A stretch of DNA of 64,000 nucleotides from Rhineura floridana. Taxonomy: Eukaryota; Chordata; Lepidosauria; Squamata; Rhineuridae. The stretch spans positions 119,563,517 to 119,627,516 of the forward strand of contig NC_084481.1 in the NCBI RefSeq assembly GCF_030035675.1, given 5' to 3'. Made by a program: the position numbers and the translations under genes. A model generated the notes under the pieces. The model was not told the DNA's origin. It was given only the letters and a program-made list of their open reading frames with translations, and did no database searches. Numbering within the stretch: the stretch's first letter is position 1; every line of letters begins with the position of its first letter. This document shows, piece after piece, positions 1 to 12,300 of this stretch.

Positions 1-1719
1 TCTCTCTTCATCCTGCTAAAAATGTGCTGTGGTTTACAATGTGGACATTCTGCTTTGGGTGGGGTTTCTGCAATTGAAACAAGGAAACTCTAGTGGTGGG
101 GTGGACATTGTGCTCACAATCCAGAGGATCCACATACACAGCAAGTGATACACAATTGGCTTAATACTTGGGTTAATGTGTAGCTTGGCCCTGGATAGCC
201 ACCTAAAATAACTAGTGTACTCTTTCTGTAGCATTTCTGTCCCATAATATTCACCTCTATCATACATTGGTCCTTCAAGTCTGAAATGTAAGCTGTGTGA
301 TTCCCTAAGTGGAGCATTGGTCTTTGCAACTGGAATTCAGAGTTCTACTCCACTATCTGGGGTTTTAAACTGCATTTCAGAATGTGAGAAAATTTCAACT
401 TCATTAACCTTAAAAGCATAGGTTGATATATAGTATAAAACATTCTCTATTAAAGAAACCTATCTTTCTGCTTTGTTTCACCCCCCCCCCCCTTGTGTTA
501 TTGAACGTTTGTTGAAATGTATAACCTGTCTGGAATGAATAGCAAGCAGATTTTAAAAAGGGCCTGGATCCAAATTTACCCTGGGATAAAACTGTTCAAT
601 GAAAGCCTGCTCTGGAGAGGGAAAACTATAGGAGAAAGATAGAACTTTTTTCTTTATCAAAGAACACCAGTGTCAGGAAGATAAGTCAAAATCTTGTTAA
701 CAACCAGCCTGGGATTGTATGACTACTATGGAGTATAATGCTTCAGTACTGAGTTAAGATTCCTCTAAAAATCAGGAGTGTAATCAAGTGAATTTAAATA
801 ATGGTTCATGCTATTTACCAAAATAAAAGGAAGCTGCCCTTCCTTGTCATTCAAGATTTATTTAAATCAGCCTCCCAAATTGGTGTTTAGTGTGATATAT
901 ATGGCTAGGTATTCCTATGCTAATGAGCAATTAATCATTTTTAGCTTCACAGGTTGATGATTTGATATACAGAATTGTATCTTATCACATATACCCCAGA
1001 CAGAATGACACATCAAACTAAACAGCCCAAAGTTATGATGTGTCACCAGAAATCTCTTCAGGGTAAAACACAAACATCTCCTGTGCACCTCATGGTTTGC
1101 CAAAGGCACAGCTTCTGTTCTATGACAATCATTTATAGCAGAAGAAATTCAGAATGAATGAGTTCATGTGAGTGTAAATGTCTCTTCAGAGAAGGATAAT
1201 TGGATTCTGTACTACACTCTGTGCGGAGTTTCTGCCACCTACCACCCCTTGCTTGCCTCATGAAATACAGAGTGGGTTGCTCTGCTATACTGCAGTAGCT
1301 AACAAGCCATCTAGAATTCAGCAGCTGAAAAAAATGTATTGCTACTGGGATCTCTCCTCATTGCAAAAGACATTTACACTCTGCAGGCCTTATATCTGAT
1401 GTACTGATAATTGTTATCTTTGTGTTTTGGATGAAGTGTTCTGTATTTCATATTTCTGCACCATTAAACAGGTAACTAGAGGTCTAATGCCACCACTGCA
1501 GTCATGCGTACACTTGACCTCTGGCTGCTTCCTGGGCAAAGAAGTGTGCATTGGGGCAATCCCTGCTGCTGCTGCTTGCCTGAGATCTGGGAACCATGAG
1601 GTCAGAGGCAGGCAGGGTCAGTTGGAGGTAGTTATTCCCTGTGCTTCAAGTAGGCAAATGCATGCACAAGGAGACATGTTCTTTGTTGTTTCAGAGGACA
1701 GAACTAGACCGAATGGGTG

Positions 1720-1985
1720 GAAATCCATCTAAATCTTGCAAGGAAGCAGATTTAGGCTAAGCATCAGGAGACATTTTCTCATGGTATGAGCTATCTGGCT
1801 GTGGAACAGACTGCCTTAGGAGGTAGTGAGTTTTTTTCATAGGAGATATTTCAGCAGAGGCTGGATGGTCATTTCTTATCAATGCTGTTATTGCATCCTG
1901 CATTGTAGATCCTGTGTTGAGCAGGGCATTGGACTAGATTACCTCCACACTTTCTTCTAACCCTAACATTCTATTGAACCCCCTC
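1720..1985 (+). repeat. CR1 LINE 3' end (old)
   Basis: The order of motifs is that of a CR1 3' terminal region: taagcatcaggagacatttt, tggaacagactgcctta, ggctggatggtcat, ggactagattacctc and a closing attctattg like the CR1 (ATTCTATG)n tail. It has many substitutions, so it is old. It carries no open frame. Confidence 0.8.
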
Positions 1986-2124
1986 CCCCCAAAGTATTCC
2001 CAGTACTCAAATGTTGAAGTATGCAGAGGTGGTGGAAAGGAATTGTGCAGGTCTGAAGGTGGGCAGTGGAGGGGTCTAGCAGGATTTTTTTGTGCTTGGT
2101 TCTTGTTACAGGGAAACACACATG

Positions 2125-2149
2125 GAGAGAGAGAGAGAGAGAGAGAGAG
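2125..2149. repeat. (GA)n microsatellite
   Basis: A perfect GA dinucleotide run of about 25 bp in TUB intron sequence. Confidence 0.95.
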
Positions 2150-2229
2150 CACCATCTGTGGTGACTGCCTGGGATTCAGGAATTTTACTGGGTCCAAAGC
2201 AGGTAGGACAGAAGGGTAAGGCTGTCAAT

Positions 2230-2405
2230 GGCTATTAGCCATGATGATTATGTTGTACTGCCACAGTCAGAGAGTATGTCTCTGAATACCACTTGCTGGG
2301 AATCACAAGTGTGGAGAGGTCTATTGTGCTCATGTCTTGCTTGCAGGCTTTCCATAGGCATTTGGTTGGACTAGGTGGACCTTTGGCCTGATCTAGTAGG
2401 GAAAG
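2230..2405 (+). repeat. CR1 3' end fragment
   Basis: It contains ggaatcacaagtgtggagag, then gcaggctttccataggcat, then ggttggacta and tttggcctgatctagtag. This is the same CR1 3' module as at 40835-40965 and 48170-48285, but more decayed. Confidence 0.7.
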
Positions 2406-3061
2406 CTATAGTAGGGGAGACTGAGGAGGAAGGAGTTGTGTACCCTGCCCAAAATGCAGATGTGCATGTTACATGGCCCTGCCCTCTGATGTGAGCTGAT
2501 GCCACTACAGATCAGCACAATATAATGCAGATCAAACTACTATGTATTTTATTTTTGTGAAAACAAATTACAGTACAACTTCAGGTCATCAGACCACTCA
2601 GGAATGAAGATTATTCATATATGTGCCCCCCTATTTTTAATTTATTATTTCCTACAAATATTTATAGGCTGTTCTTTAGTCCAGAGGCTTTTTTTGCAGG
2701 GCAGCAAATAGTTTAAAGACATAAGCAGCATCATTAATCACTAAAAAACAGCATAATAAAATAAAAACAAATTCCAGTATGCAAACATGTCAAAACAAGC
2801 TACACATAGTGGTCTTCGCCTGGCTGACGCTAAACAAGACATCAGAGTTGGTGCCAGGCAAACCTTCCTAGAGAGAAAATTCACAGCCCATTTATCATAA
2901 CAGAGAAGGCCTCTTCTTCAGTTTCCATCCTCTTCATTTCAGAACGACCTCTGAGGTTGATCTTCGAACTTGGACAGATTTATCCTTGGATGCCTGATTA
3001 CTTATTTCCATACTTCACTTTCCCACAGAACATTCCTTCATTTAGAGCACCGCAGTCAATG

Positions 3062-3262
3062 GGAGAGACCGTAGCTCAGTAATAGAGCATCTTATTTTTA
3101 TGCAGAAGATTCCAGGTTCAATCCCCAGCATCTCCAGGTTTGACTGGGGATGTCCTAGAAACCCTGGAAAGCCACTGCCAGTCAGTGTAGATAATACTGA
3201 GCTAGATGAACCAGTGGTCTTATTCAGTATATTCTGTGTGTTCATACTGTTTCCCCACATAA
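3062..3262 (+). repeat. tRNA-derived SINE with CR1-like tail
   Basis: The head keeps pol III promoter boxes: box A-like GTAGCTCAGTAATAGAGCA and box B-like GGTTCAATCCC. It is followed by the family body (catctccaggtttgactggg, ctggaaagccactgccagtc, tactgagctagatgaaccag) and a tail resembling a CR1 3' end. Other copies lie at 26045-26225 (opposite strand), 34755-34935 and 37425-37765. This SINE type is abundant in squamates (from memory; not checked against a library). Confidence 0.85.
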
Positions 3263-3366
3263 TTGTGGATGCATGTAGCCTAAAAGGGGGTGTGGCTGCT
3301 TAATAATCTAAGGGGAAACTGACTCATTTGGAACTGAATAATGAATGGTTAAAAGGGAAAAACTGA

Positions 3367-3369
<3 letters not shown>

Positions 3370-3402
<33 letters not shown>
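3370..3402. repeat. (TG)n microsatellite
   Basis: An uninterrupted TG dinucleotide run of roughly 30 bp. Confidence 0.95.
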
Positions 3403-3403
<1 letters not shown>

Positions 3404-3612
3404 CTTTTGATTAGATATGATTTTGTGATGTGGGCTAGGATTAATCTTTAAGCAATAGTTTATTCTACTCTAAATCTCAATTTAATTTTGTCAAAATTGC
3501 AGGGTACTTGGTGTATCTTTCTGAAAATTTCATTTTGCTGCTTCTATCACAAAGAATCCAATTTTTAATGTCTCCAGTACTGCTGATGTGGATTCAAGAT
3601 AGCGATGTGCAC

Positions 3613-3668
3613 TAGCAGTGCATGTGGTGGGGCAGGTCTGTGGCACTGCCCCACCACATGTGTTGCTA
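3613..3668. repeat. 23-bp inverted repeat with 10-nt loop
   Basis: The central 15-bp arms, 3621-3635 (CATGTGGTGGGGCAG) and 3646-3660, are perfectly complementary around a 10-nt loop. The stem extends outward through three G-T positions and five more Watson-Crick pairs to 3613 and 3668. A TAGNGATGTGCA-like motif just upstream hints at a remnant of a hAT-type MITE. Confidence 0.85.
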
Positions 3669-4619
3669 CTGACAACATGGATTGGTTCCCAGACATAAAG
3701 TCATATGAACTGTTAAGCTCTTGCATGACAAGATCGATAATGCATTAAAATTCAGGCTTTGACAAGTGCTGAGAATGTCCCACCTCTTTGGAACTAAATC
3801 CTCAAGTTACAGCTCATAGTAATAGCTCCCCCCCCAAGCTTTAGGCTAACTCTAATTAGATGAATAAATTACTGAAATAAGAAGCCGTGACAGAATGTTT
3901 CTGTGTTTCTTAAAATAAGCAATTTAGGAATAATTGCAAATCAATTCACACTTTAGAAACTTTAATACACATTTTAATATTTTTTTTGCAAGGACTCACG
4001 AAAGTCTCATCCCCGAAGTAGTAACAAAGACTGCCTGTGAACACACACAAAGCCATTTTCCAAAATCTTTGGATAGTCCCAGATTCATTTCTACACAGCC
4101 AGACATTGTGTGAAGGATGTCCAGATTATGGGTGTGACTGCAAGAGGAATTAATAGTGGTGATCTCCAGATATGGGAGACACAAAGTGTTGAAATTCAAC
4201 ATGCAGGAAACACGAGGCAAAACAATAGATGTAGGAACATCCACATCTATGAACCTGAGCAGCCGGGTCACCTAAACATTCATTGTTAATAGATAGTGCA
4301 GTCCACACCAGATCACTGATCCTACACACTATAGTTATCTCAGTCTTGGTTGGATTTGGCTTCTGTCAGTTTTCCTGTGTTTTGATCCTAGCTGTAGCCA
4401 TACATCGCAAACCTAGATTAGATTAATTGAGAAAGAGCTATTATATGTGCCGTATACCATATGTCTGCACTGTCTTGCCCAGCATTGTTCAGTATTTCTT
4501 GAACAAGGTGGTAAATAAGAGTACTTGTACTAAACCCTAAAAACCAGGATGTTTTTAATGGTGTGTAGAAGCTCTGATTTATTACCAAAATATTGAAATT
4601 TCAGCTGCCATACTGTGTA

Positions 4620-4715
4620 TGCTTACTTTGGGAGTAAGACCAATTAAATTTAGTGGGATTTGCTTCCAAGTGAGCATACATATGATTGCACTGTCAGTGT
4701 GCTCTGGAGGTATAG
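4620..4715 (+). repeat. Short palindromic interspersed motif copy
   Basis: It has the pattern tgcttactttgggagtaag, then tagtgggatttgcttccaag, then catatgattgcact. A clearer copy is at 25051-25130. More copies lie across the window in both introns and intergenic DNA. Confidence 0.65.
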
Positions 4716-5149
4716 AATATTACTATTTTTTATTTTCTGTACTTTGATAGAGGTGGTTTGTTGCAGAAATATTTGTTTGTATATGCTTCAAATAAGTAAC
4801 CTGACTATATTATGGAACCACAGTGATTTTCATTTATTCTACAGGTTCATGATTGAATATACATATATGCATATTTTCTTAGGAGTAAGCTCCACTGAAC
4901 TTGGTGAAGTAGGCATGCATAGGATTGAATGGCATATAGTTGAATATGTTGAATCAGTGTATGCCAGTGCTGAATTTTGTTATGTTTTGATTATCTCTCA
5001 TTTTTTTCTGTGCCCCTCTTTATGCATTTGCAAAGCATATATGCAAAAAGCAGTAGAGGAGAATGAGATTATAAGGCAAAAACCAAAACAATATATTTCT
5101 TGAAGTAGGCATATACCTTGTCATTTCAGGTGGCAAGTTGACCACAGTA

Positions 5150-5722
5150 AATTTAGTAGTAATTTTTCTTTCTAGTGAATTTACTTACTGTTTGGGACTT
5201 TTGTTTGCCATTTGAAAGGGCAAGCTGGTGAATCTACGTAGAAATGAGTTGAAATGTAGGTATGAATGTATGGATCTGTCAATTTTGGTTCTTTTAGCTT
5301 CTCATTTTTCCAATCTTAAATTCAGTTCCACGTTTCTGGAGCAGTTTACTATTTTTTTTAATCTCATGGACATTTGTCAAAATTTTACTGCAATTTTCTC
5401 TAATAAACACATTTTATATGCAGGTTTGTCTACATTACATATTTGTGCAAGCATTTTACCCTAATATAATGCATTTTTGTATGTTATTTTCACTAGTATT
5501 CATTTTTCCCATTTCCCTCAATATATGCGTTTCTGTAAACATTGTTTGGGGGGAGAACTACATCACAAAATTCAGAGAAGTGCACATGTTAGAGGGTGGC
5601 TGTATTTCAGTTCCCACATTATTTTGGAAAGTGGAAATTAAGTAGTTTCATCTTTAAATGTAAACTGAATTTAATTTCCCCCTCATCTTTAAATGTAAAC
5701 TGAATTTAATTTCCCCCTCATC
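5150..5722. repeat. AT-rich unclassified interspersed repeat
   Basis: It shares blocks in opposite orientation with 40310-40718, for example the aatgcatttttgtatgtta region (5469-5487) against the reverse complement of tacaaaaatgcattatatta in the other copy. Its right end reads ccctcatcccta and the other copy ends catccctag, suggesting a DNA-transposon terminus. It has no coding potential beyond chance frames. Confidence 0.6.
5649..5718. repeat. 35-bp tandem duplication (2 copies)
   Basis: The unit beginning catctttaaatgtaaactga occurs at 5649-5683 and again at 5684-5718 with no visible difference. The identity implies a recent local duplication at the edge of an older repeat. Confidence 0.9.
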
Positions 5723-6231
5723 CCTACTTGCAGGTAAATGCTGTTGCTTGCACTCTTGTAGTGTCTCTCCAGATATCATTAGGAAAATTGCTGGAATGTT
5801 AGTACCTTTTTAATAAGGTTCTGTTTTCCCCCCCAGAATAAATCTTAGAAACTGATCTCTAATTTAGGACATCACAGGGGACCAGATACAGATGGCACCA
5901 TCAGTTATCCTTGTATCCTTGGATATAACTAAGTAAATGCAGTCAAGGCTGGTTCACCCAGTGAAAATGGCACACAGAATTAGCAATTATTTAACTAGTA
6001 GTCTAAAGATAAAAATCACAATACCAAAACCAACTTTTAAAAAAATCCATTATGAACCTGCCTTCTTTTTTCCTATATTGTTACCTTTCTGCTGAAATAA
6101 CTGAAACATATGCTTTTACAATCTGCTTGCTTGCTTACTTTTTGTGGCTTCATAGATTTCTGATTTCTTCTCTCCTCTGTTTTTCTCTTGTGTTTTTGGT
6201 TATGGTGGGGTGTCCGAAATCTCTCAAGCAG

Positions 6232-6369
6232 TACAGGAGGCTGAGCAAGGAGACGTAAAGGTGGTAGCAGAGTCGCAACAAGCTCCAAAATCAACTAAAA
6301 AAACTAAGGCAGCCACAGGAGGCTTCCAAACTGGCAACGCCAGAAAGGAGAAAAAGGGGAAACACAAAG
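6232..6369 (+). CDS. TUB: TUB coding exon, basic Lys-rich segment (first in window)
   Basis: The exon has 138 nt and is phase 1 at both ends. It reads [15 protein letters not shown], then [12 protein letters not shown], then [10 protein letters not shown], matching the human TUB segment around AKRTKAAATAGG and [11 protein letters not shown]. The acceptor is cag at 6229-6231 after a long pyrimidine-rich tract. The donor GTTAGC at 6370 is weaker than consensus. The 5' half differs from the mammalian sequence and the 3' half is well conserved. The Lys clusters could contribute to nuclear localisation (inference). The start was set by the phase-1 Val codon that human TUB uses here (VQEA). An earlier AG lies only a few bases upstream, so the start could shift slightly. 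Confidence 0.88.
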
Positions 6370-9300
6370 GTTAGCTGCATGCTGCTCATTATTAAACAAG
6401 AATGAGACAAATTGAAAGATCTTTATACAACTGTAAAGGGCTATTTTTTGCTGATGATTTCGTTAAAGCTGCACATTGTCCAAACCCAAGGCAGTTAGTA
6501 GTTTGCATTGTTCGGTTGAGATATCATGGGTACCCAAGTACGGATAATTGCACTGCTGTGATTGATGGCTTTAAGTAAAAATTCAGGGTTTACCACTGCC
6601 TGGAAGCCTCAGAGCAAGCTACAACATGTGTGGGCCAAAGTGTAAACTTCTCATGATAAACAATATTGAAACCATGCAAATAAACAAGGCCCCAGTGATT
6701 GCTGCTTGCAAAATCCTAGCTTAACTCCAGCTGTCCAAATCCAAATTAGAAAAGTTTACAGGCCTTTGAAAAAAATACTCCTATTCCATCTATCAAGACT
6801 CCAAAGAGCAGGAGCTTTAAATGTGTATCTACTTGTCACATATGCAGAGCTTATTTGTTAATTATTATTTATTTATGTATTAAAAATATTTATAGCTCAC
6901 CGTGCATCCTGAGGACTCTGGGTGGGAAATAATAAAAACACAAAAAAATAGAGTCCGTTTCCAATAAAGAAAATTAACAAAATCCATCAGACACTGCAGA
7001 GCAGCCAAATTTACAGCCACACATTTAAAATGATCAAAAGCTATATTTTAAGCTTCTGTCTAAGGGCGCAATCCAACTTCTATTTACACTGAGCTCAGGG
7101 ATGTTGGATGTGGTGGACTCCTAGCTGAGCCAGCAGGGTCCCAGCTCTGCCAGGCTCCACCAGACTCTGCTGGCAGAAGCTCCTCACCCTGGCTCAGCTG
7201 TGGCAGAGGCGGGACTCTGCAAAACTCAGCTGGAGGTCCCCTGGGGAAACTCAGCTCAGTGGAAGGGGTACCGGTGGAAGCCAGCATAAGGCCCGAAAAA
7301 GGGATGTTCCAGGAGCGTGTTGGAGGAGGGGGATGAGGGGGGATTTACGCAATATCCAACTCCTGTTTGGAGCACTCCTGCGAGTCCCAATCTGGGCAAA
7401 GTTATGCTGAGAAAAAGGTCGGTCTAAGAAAATAATTATAATGGAAGTAAGTGGGGAGTGCTTACTCGCCGATAGGGGTGTTCATGAGAGCCACCTTTTT
7501 CTTTTCCATTCCTGCATGTAGCTCCTGGCAGAGCTGACGTTCAGCCGACCTGGCAGCTCCCAAACGGCAAGTGGATGCTGCAGAGTTTCCCGTGGCTCTT
7601 CCTCCGCTGGTTCCACTTCCACTGGCTCCCCCTGAGTTGGATTGCTCTGCCCATGATAACAAAGTCAGTGCCAGCCAAATTTCTGAGGGCTTCCATAAAG
7701 TCCTTTATCCATGACACATAGCTGTTCCTAACAGTATATATATATATATATATATATATATTTTCTCCGTACCATCTAGTATTAAAGGTCTAGATACACA
7801 CCTATATCCAAGCACTTGTATTTATTGATTTATTTTATAAATCATACTGTTAGGAAGATGTTTTCCTATTCCGCATGATAATGATAAAGGATAATGTTTG
7901 TTGGTGGTGGATATTTGGGTTCATCTTTGTGGATTTGGGGATGGACTCTCAAAGGCTTTCAGACTGGGTTCTTGGACTGCACCTCCATTGTGCCTATTTC
8001 TGCATGTACATGTGCATGAAGGAATGGAACTGAGGCTCCACTCTCCCAATCAACACAGCAGGGCTTCCTGTGTTGTGTGTTGTGCCAAAGAATCTGCTCT
8101 TGTTTTCTGGGCATAGTAGGATCCTGTAGGGGGTTGAATACATGGAACAGTTGATCTATGCTGGAAGTAACCCTGTGAATAAAGACTGCTGTATTAATAT
8201 GATGATTTGTAACATATAGTCTAATGTTTCCTGGACTGTAATTATAGTTACTAAATATTAAATGATTTTTTTTTACAAAAGTGACAGATTTCATGGATTT
8301 GTGTGATGCACATGCCCAGTATTCATTGTCACAACTTTGGTTATCCCAAGGGCCAAATTAGATGTGTTGTTTGTCACATAGTTTGGCCATGCATTGTTGG
8401 TTTTGCTTTAATAAATAGATCGTGTGTCTGAGTCTGGTTGGGGAACTGAATTAGGACTGTGGTGTGAGCAAGGGGGGGCTTTAACCCTTTATTCCCACCA
8501 TTGTCTCTATAGGAATCCCCCACCTCACCCCATAGGGAGCTTTCCCCTCATTACAAATAGCAGGCATGGGGTGGTGATTCTGACAGGGACAATGGCAGGG
8601 GCAGAGTTGACATACCTTGGTCTGTAGCTTGTGTCTAGAATGGGCTGTTGGTACACCCCAGTCTTGAAAAACTGTGCATCAGAGTTCAGAGTTGCAAAGT
8701 GCCATTTCCCATAGTGTGCCAGAAGACTAAGATGTCCTGCATAAATAGTACACCTTATACAAAATATTTTGATTATCTGGAAACCTACCTAGTTTATGCA
8801 GAGCAACGAGATTACAGTATACTGTGCATGGTTTAGAAAACAAACACTCATTTGATATGTGAATTTGAAAAGGCTATTCAGTTTTGCTGAAATGCTGGTG
8901 CATTCTGTAACTCTATATACAATCGCCCATAAAAAATGCCTGTTGAATCATTTTGTGTGTCTCAGTCATGAAAGGCCCCTCTTACAGATCTCTTGGGACA
9001 GAGCCAAATACCGCAGGTGCCTCCCAGTGTGGCATTTCCTCTTACTGCTGTGGCAGTTCTGGGTCAAAATGGCTGTAGACCTAATAAATTAAATTTAGAC
9101 CCAATTAATTAGCTTAAAAAAAGTATTGTCTGTGAATGAGAGAATGAGAGTAAACCTATGCTGGACTAAACGTTTAAGTTTCTGTTAGAAATTAACCTCA
9201 TCCTCAGTTTCAAAACAGGGCACTCAAAAGACAGAAATATGAATGCCTGGCCTGCATTTCTAAAAGAAATGTAGAAACAAATGTTTATGATTTTTTTTAA

Positions 9301-12300
9301 AAAAATAATGGTACTTATGATATGCAGATTAAAAACTAAGTGTAGTTTTGAACATATTTATTTTTATTATGCTTACATCTTAATGAATGTATATAGCTAA
9401 CATTTGTGATTTGGATAAAATATTTTAGCACTTACTTTTTTTAACTTGTACCGTGTTTTTTAACATCCAGACCCCAGAGGACTCTGTCATATTTACAGGC
9501 AGTAAGATTTGGTGACATAAACCGATGCAGGGGGATTTCAGCTCAGATCTGAATATTGTTAGGGTTTTTATATAGTTGTTTCAGAGCCGAAATCCAAAAA
9601 TGTACTGCAGGTACAGAGGCACTGATGTAGGTCAGGAACACTATCTCTTGCAAGGCCTCTTCTGTGAACTCTAGGTGCTTCCAGACTGTTGCTATTTTTG
9701 GGTTGGGATTCAATCACATACTGGCAAATTCAGGTTGAGCAATTAAAGTTGAAGTTCTTGTGCAACAAACTCACTTCCCCTGATAATTGGACTTTTTGCA
9801 ATATGTAAAGTAACAGGAAAATGCACTGCAAAGTGTGGAATAACATTTGTTTGATGCAACCTTCCCACAAATAAATCAGAGTGAATACTTTAAAAAATAG
9901 CCAGTATCGTCTAACCTCTCTGCAAACTTTGAGCAAACAAATCAGGATGAATGCTCAATAAAACCAGTAGTGGACAGTTTGGTGGGGCAACACCGCTCAC
10001 CTAGGTGATCTCCAGTCGGTTGTGTTGCTGCTGCTTACTGGGAGGTAAGAGGGGAAGAGGCTAGGTGAGGCCAGACTGATACAAGCATGCTGGCAATCAA
10101 TCTGGCATTCTTGCAGGTGCATTTGCACTTGCACCATACCAACCTCACTGCTGCCTCATCTCTTCTATCTTCTCATGGGCAGCAGCAGTGTCTGGAGGTC
10201 AGCCAAGTGGCAGTGCCCCAACACACCAACTACTGCTTAATAAAACAGATCATCTGGAAGTGACCTCTGGCTCCTTAAGTACATTTCAATACTCATGCTT
10301 ACCCATGTTCTTAATCAGACTAATGCATATCTGCTCAAAAGCATCAGCTCATGCATCAGGCTAATACCTTATGTTTCTGATTTTTAAAATGTCACAGTCT
10401 AATATCAGGAAAGGTGGAAAAGAAAAAAGATGTAAACATAAACGTTTGCAGAATATGTGTTTCCTTGCACATTTGGGGGATAGGAACAGCATTTTAGCCT
10501 TATCAATTGTGTGGTAGGGTTAGTGTCCCAATCACCCCAATTGATCTAGAACTTTTATGTAAGTGGAAGCTGGGCTCTGTATATGTATTCATAGTTAAAT
10601 CAAGGTTCATATGTATGTGCAAATGCATCCTGCAACTGTCAGGTCATCCAGTACCAAGGGCTCTGTGCGCAAAGCACCACCGCTCTTTAAAAAAAGAAAG
10701 CACTAATTGTGCTGATCAGCTGCTCAAGAGGAGTAATGAGTGGTTCAGTTCATTTCTCCCACCATGATGCTTATCCCTACCAAATACCTGATTAGTGGAC
10801 TGTAGCTTTCTGAAAAGGGCTCGCCTTGTGTAGCTCCAAATGTGCTATGGTGAGTCATCCCCATCACAGTCAAAAATGCTATGGTCTGAAGGCACATGAG
10901 GCCAGCACCCTGCTGAAGCTAAGCAGGGTCAGGTCTGGCCAGTGCTTGGATGGGAGACCGCCTGGGAACCATACATAAGCAGCCTTGGGTTTCTAGCGTG
11001 GAAAGAAAGGCGGGGTATAAACGTAATAAATAAATAAATAAGTATTGGCCACATGGATTGGCACTATCATCTTGTGAATCTCTCCCATAAGTGTTGTCTG
11101 AGACATAAAAGAATGGGAACTGCCCTACCACAGTTTTCCTGTCCACTTACTTACTTACTCATTTATTTACTTATAATATTTATAGTTCAATTTGGCTACC
11201 TACAGAGGCAATAGGAATGCATAGTTTAGGAATTCAGTCATTAGTGGAATTCCGATGGGTGAAAATTTTCATAAAATCACAGAATTTATTTTGCATATTA
11301 AATATAATGTGGCCCCTACTTGGAGGATCCAATAGCATGCTGTAAGAATTCTGCTGTACTTGAAAACAACATGTTGTAAAAGGATTTTGTGCATTTAGAT
11401 GTTGTAAGAATCTCATTTCATAGTATGGCCAATCCTTTTGGCCTAAAAGTAGGCCAGGTTTTATGAATAATCAGCTAATTCCAAGCTAAAAACTGTTGAA
11501 TTATACATGAGCAATACTCAAAGTCTCTCTTGTAATAACTGAATGTAGAACCTTAAATGTATAATAATGCTTTTCTGAGTGGCTCCATGACTGATGAAGC
11601 TGTGATCAGAGCAATGCGATAAAGATGAGCACCAGGGAAATATTGGGCTTAACAAAGGTGCACCTTCATAAACTGAGAGAAAGGCATAGTTTAGGAGTTC
11701 ACTTCCCATGTTCCTACAGACAAAAAAAAGGAGTTATAACTTTGGTGCAGTGCTTAACAGCTATCATTAGAATTAAAGATGGGCCATCCAGTCCTCATAA
11801 CGCACATTAATAGAAACCCTGGTTTCTTTTATTTTTTTAATTATTTATTATTTTATTTATTTAATTAAGCTTATATACCGCCCGACTAGCAACAGCTCTC
11901 TGGGCGGTGAACATTAAAAATACAATAAAAGATAACACAATATAATATAACACAATGCAAAACTGTACAAAAACTGTACAGTCAAAAATCAGATTATAAT
12001 AGTTTAAAATTAACATGAATTAAAATACCTCAGAGAAGAGAAAGGTTGGTACCGAAAAGATGATAGTGTCGGCGCCAAGCGCACCTTCTCGGGGAGACTA
12101 TAGTTCGGGGGCCACCACTGAGAAGGCCCTAGATCTTGTCACCACCCTCCGGGCTTCCCTATGGGTCGGAACCCGGAGGAGGGCCTTCGTAGTAGACCGT
12201 AGTGTACGGGCCGGTTCATATCAGGAGAGGCGTTCCGACAGATATCGTGGTCCCGCGCAGTATAAGGCTTTATAGGTAAGTACCAACACTTTGAATCTGG

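Larger units (their letters stand above)
1..6231 (+). other. TUB: TUB intron (5' side, upstream exon not in window)
   Basis: No coding exon is recognisable here. The TUB exons for the human segments LLEQKQKKKRQEPLM and ESYLSSSGSTSYQ are not found, so they lie further upstream. The span holds two old CR1 3' ends (1720-1985, 2230-2405), a tRNA-derived SINE (3062-3262), a long hairpin (3613-3668), an AT-rich unclassified repeat (about 5150-5722) and microsatellites. The rest is ordinary AT-rich sequence. Confidence 0.8.

Noticed and set aside
7462-7662. Minus-strand frame of 66 codons, Ser/Gly/Ala-rich then [15 protein letters not shown]
   Set aside because: Could be a fragment of some coding repeat, but I do not recognise a family; it is short and isolated.
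10876-11043. Functional 5S rRNA gene
   Set aside because: Only the internal promoter part is kept and it continues into a SINE body and AATA tail.
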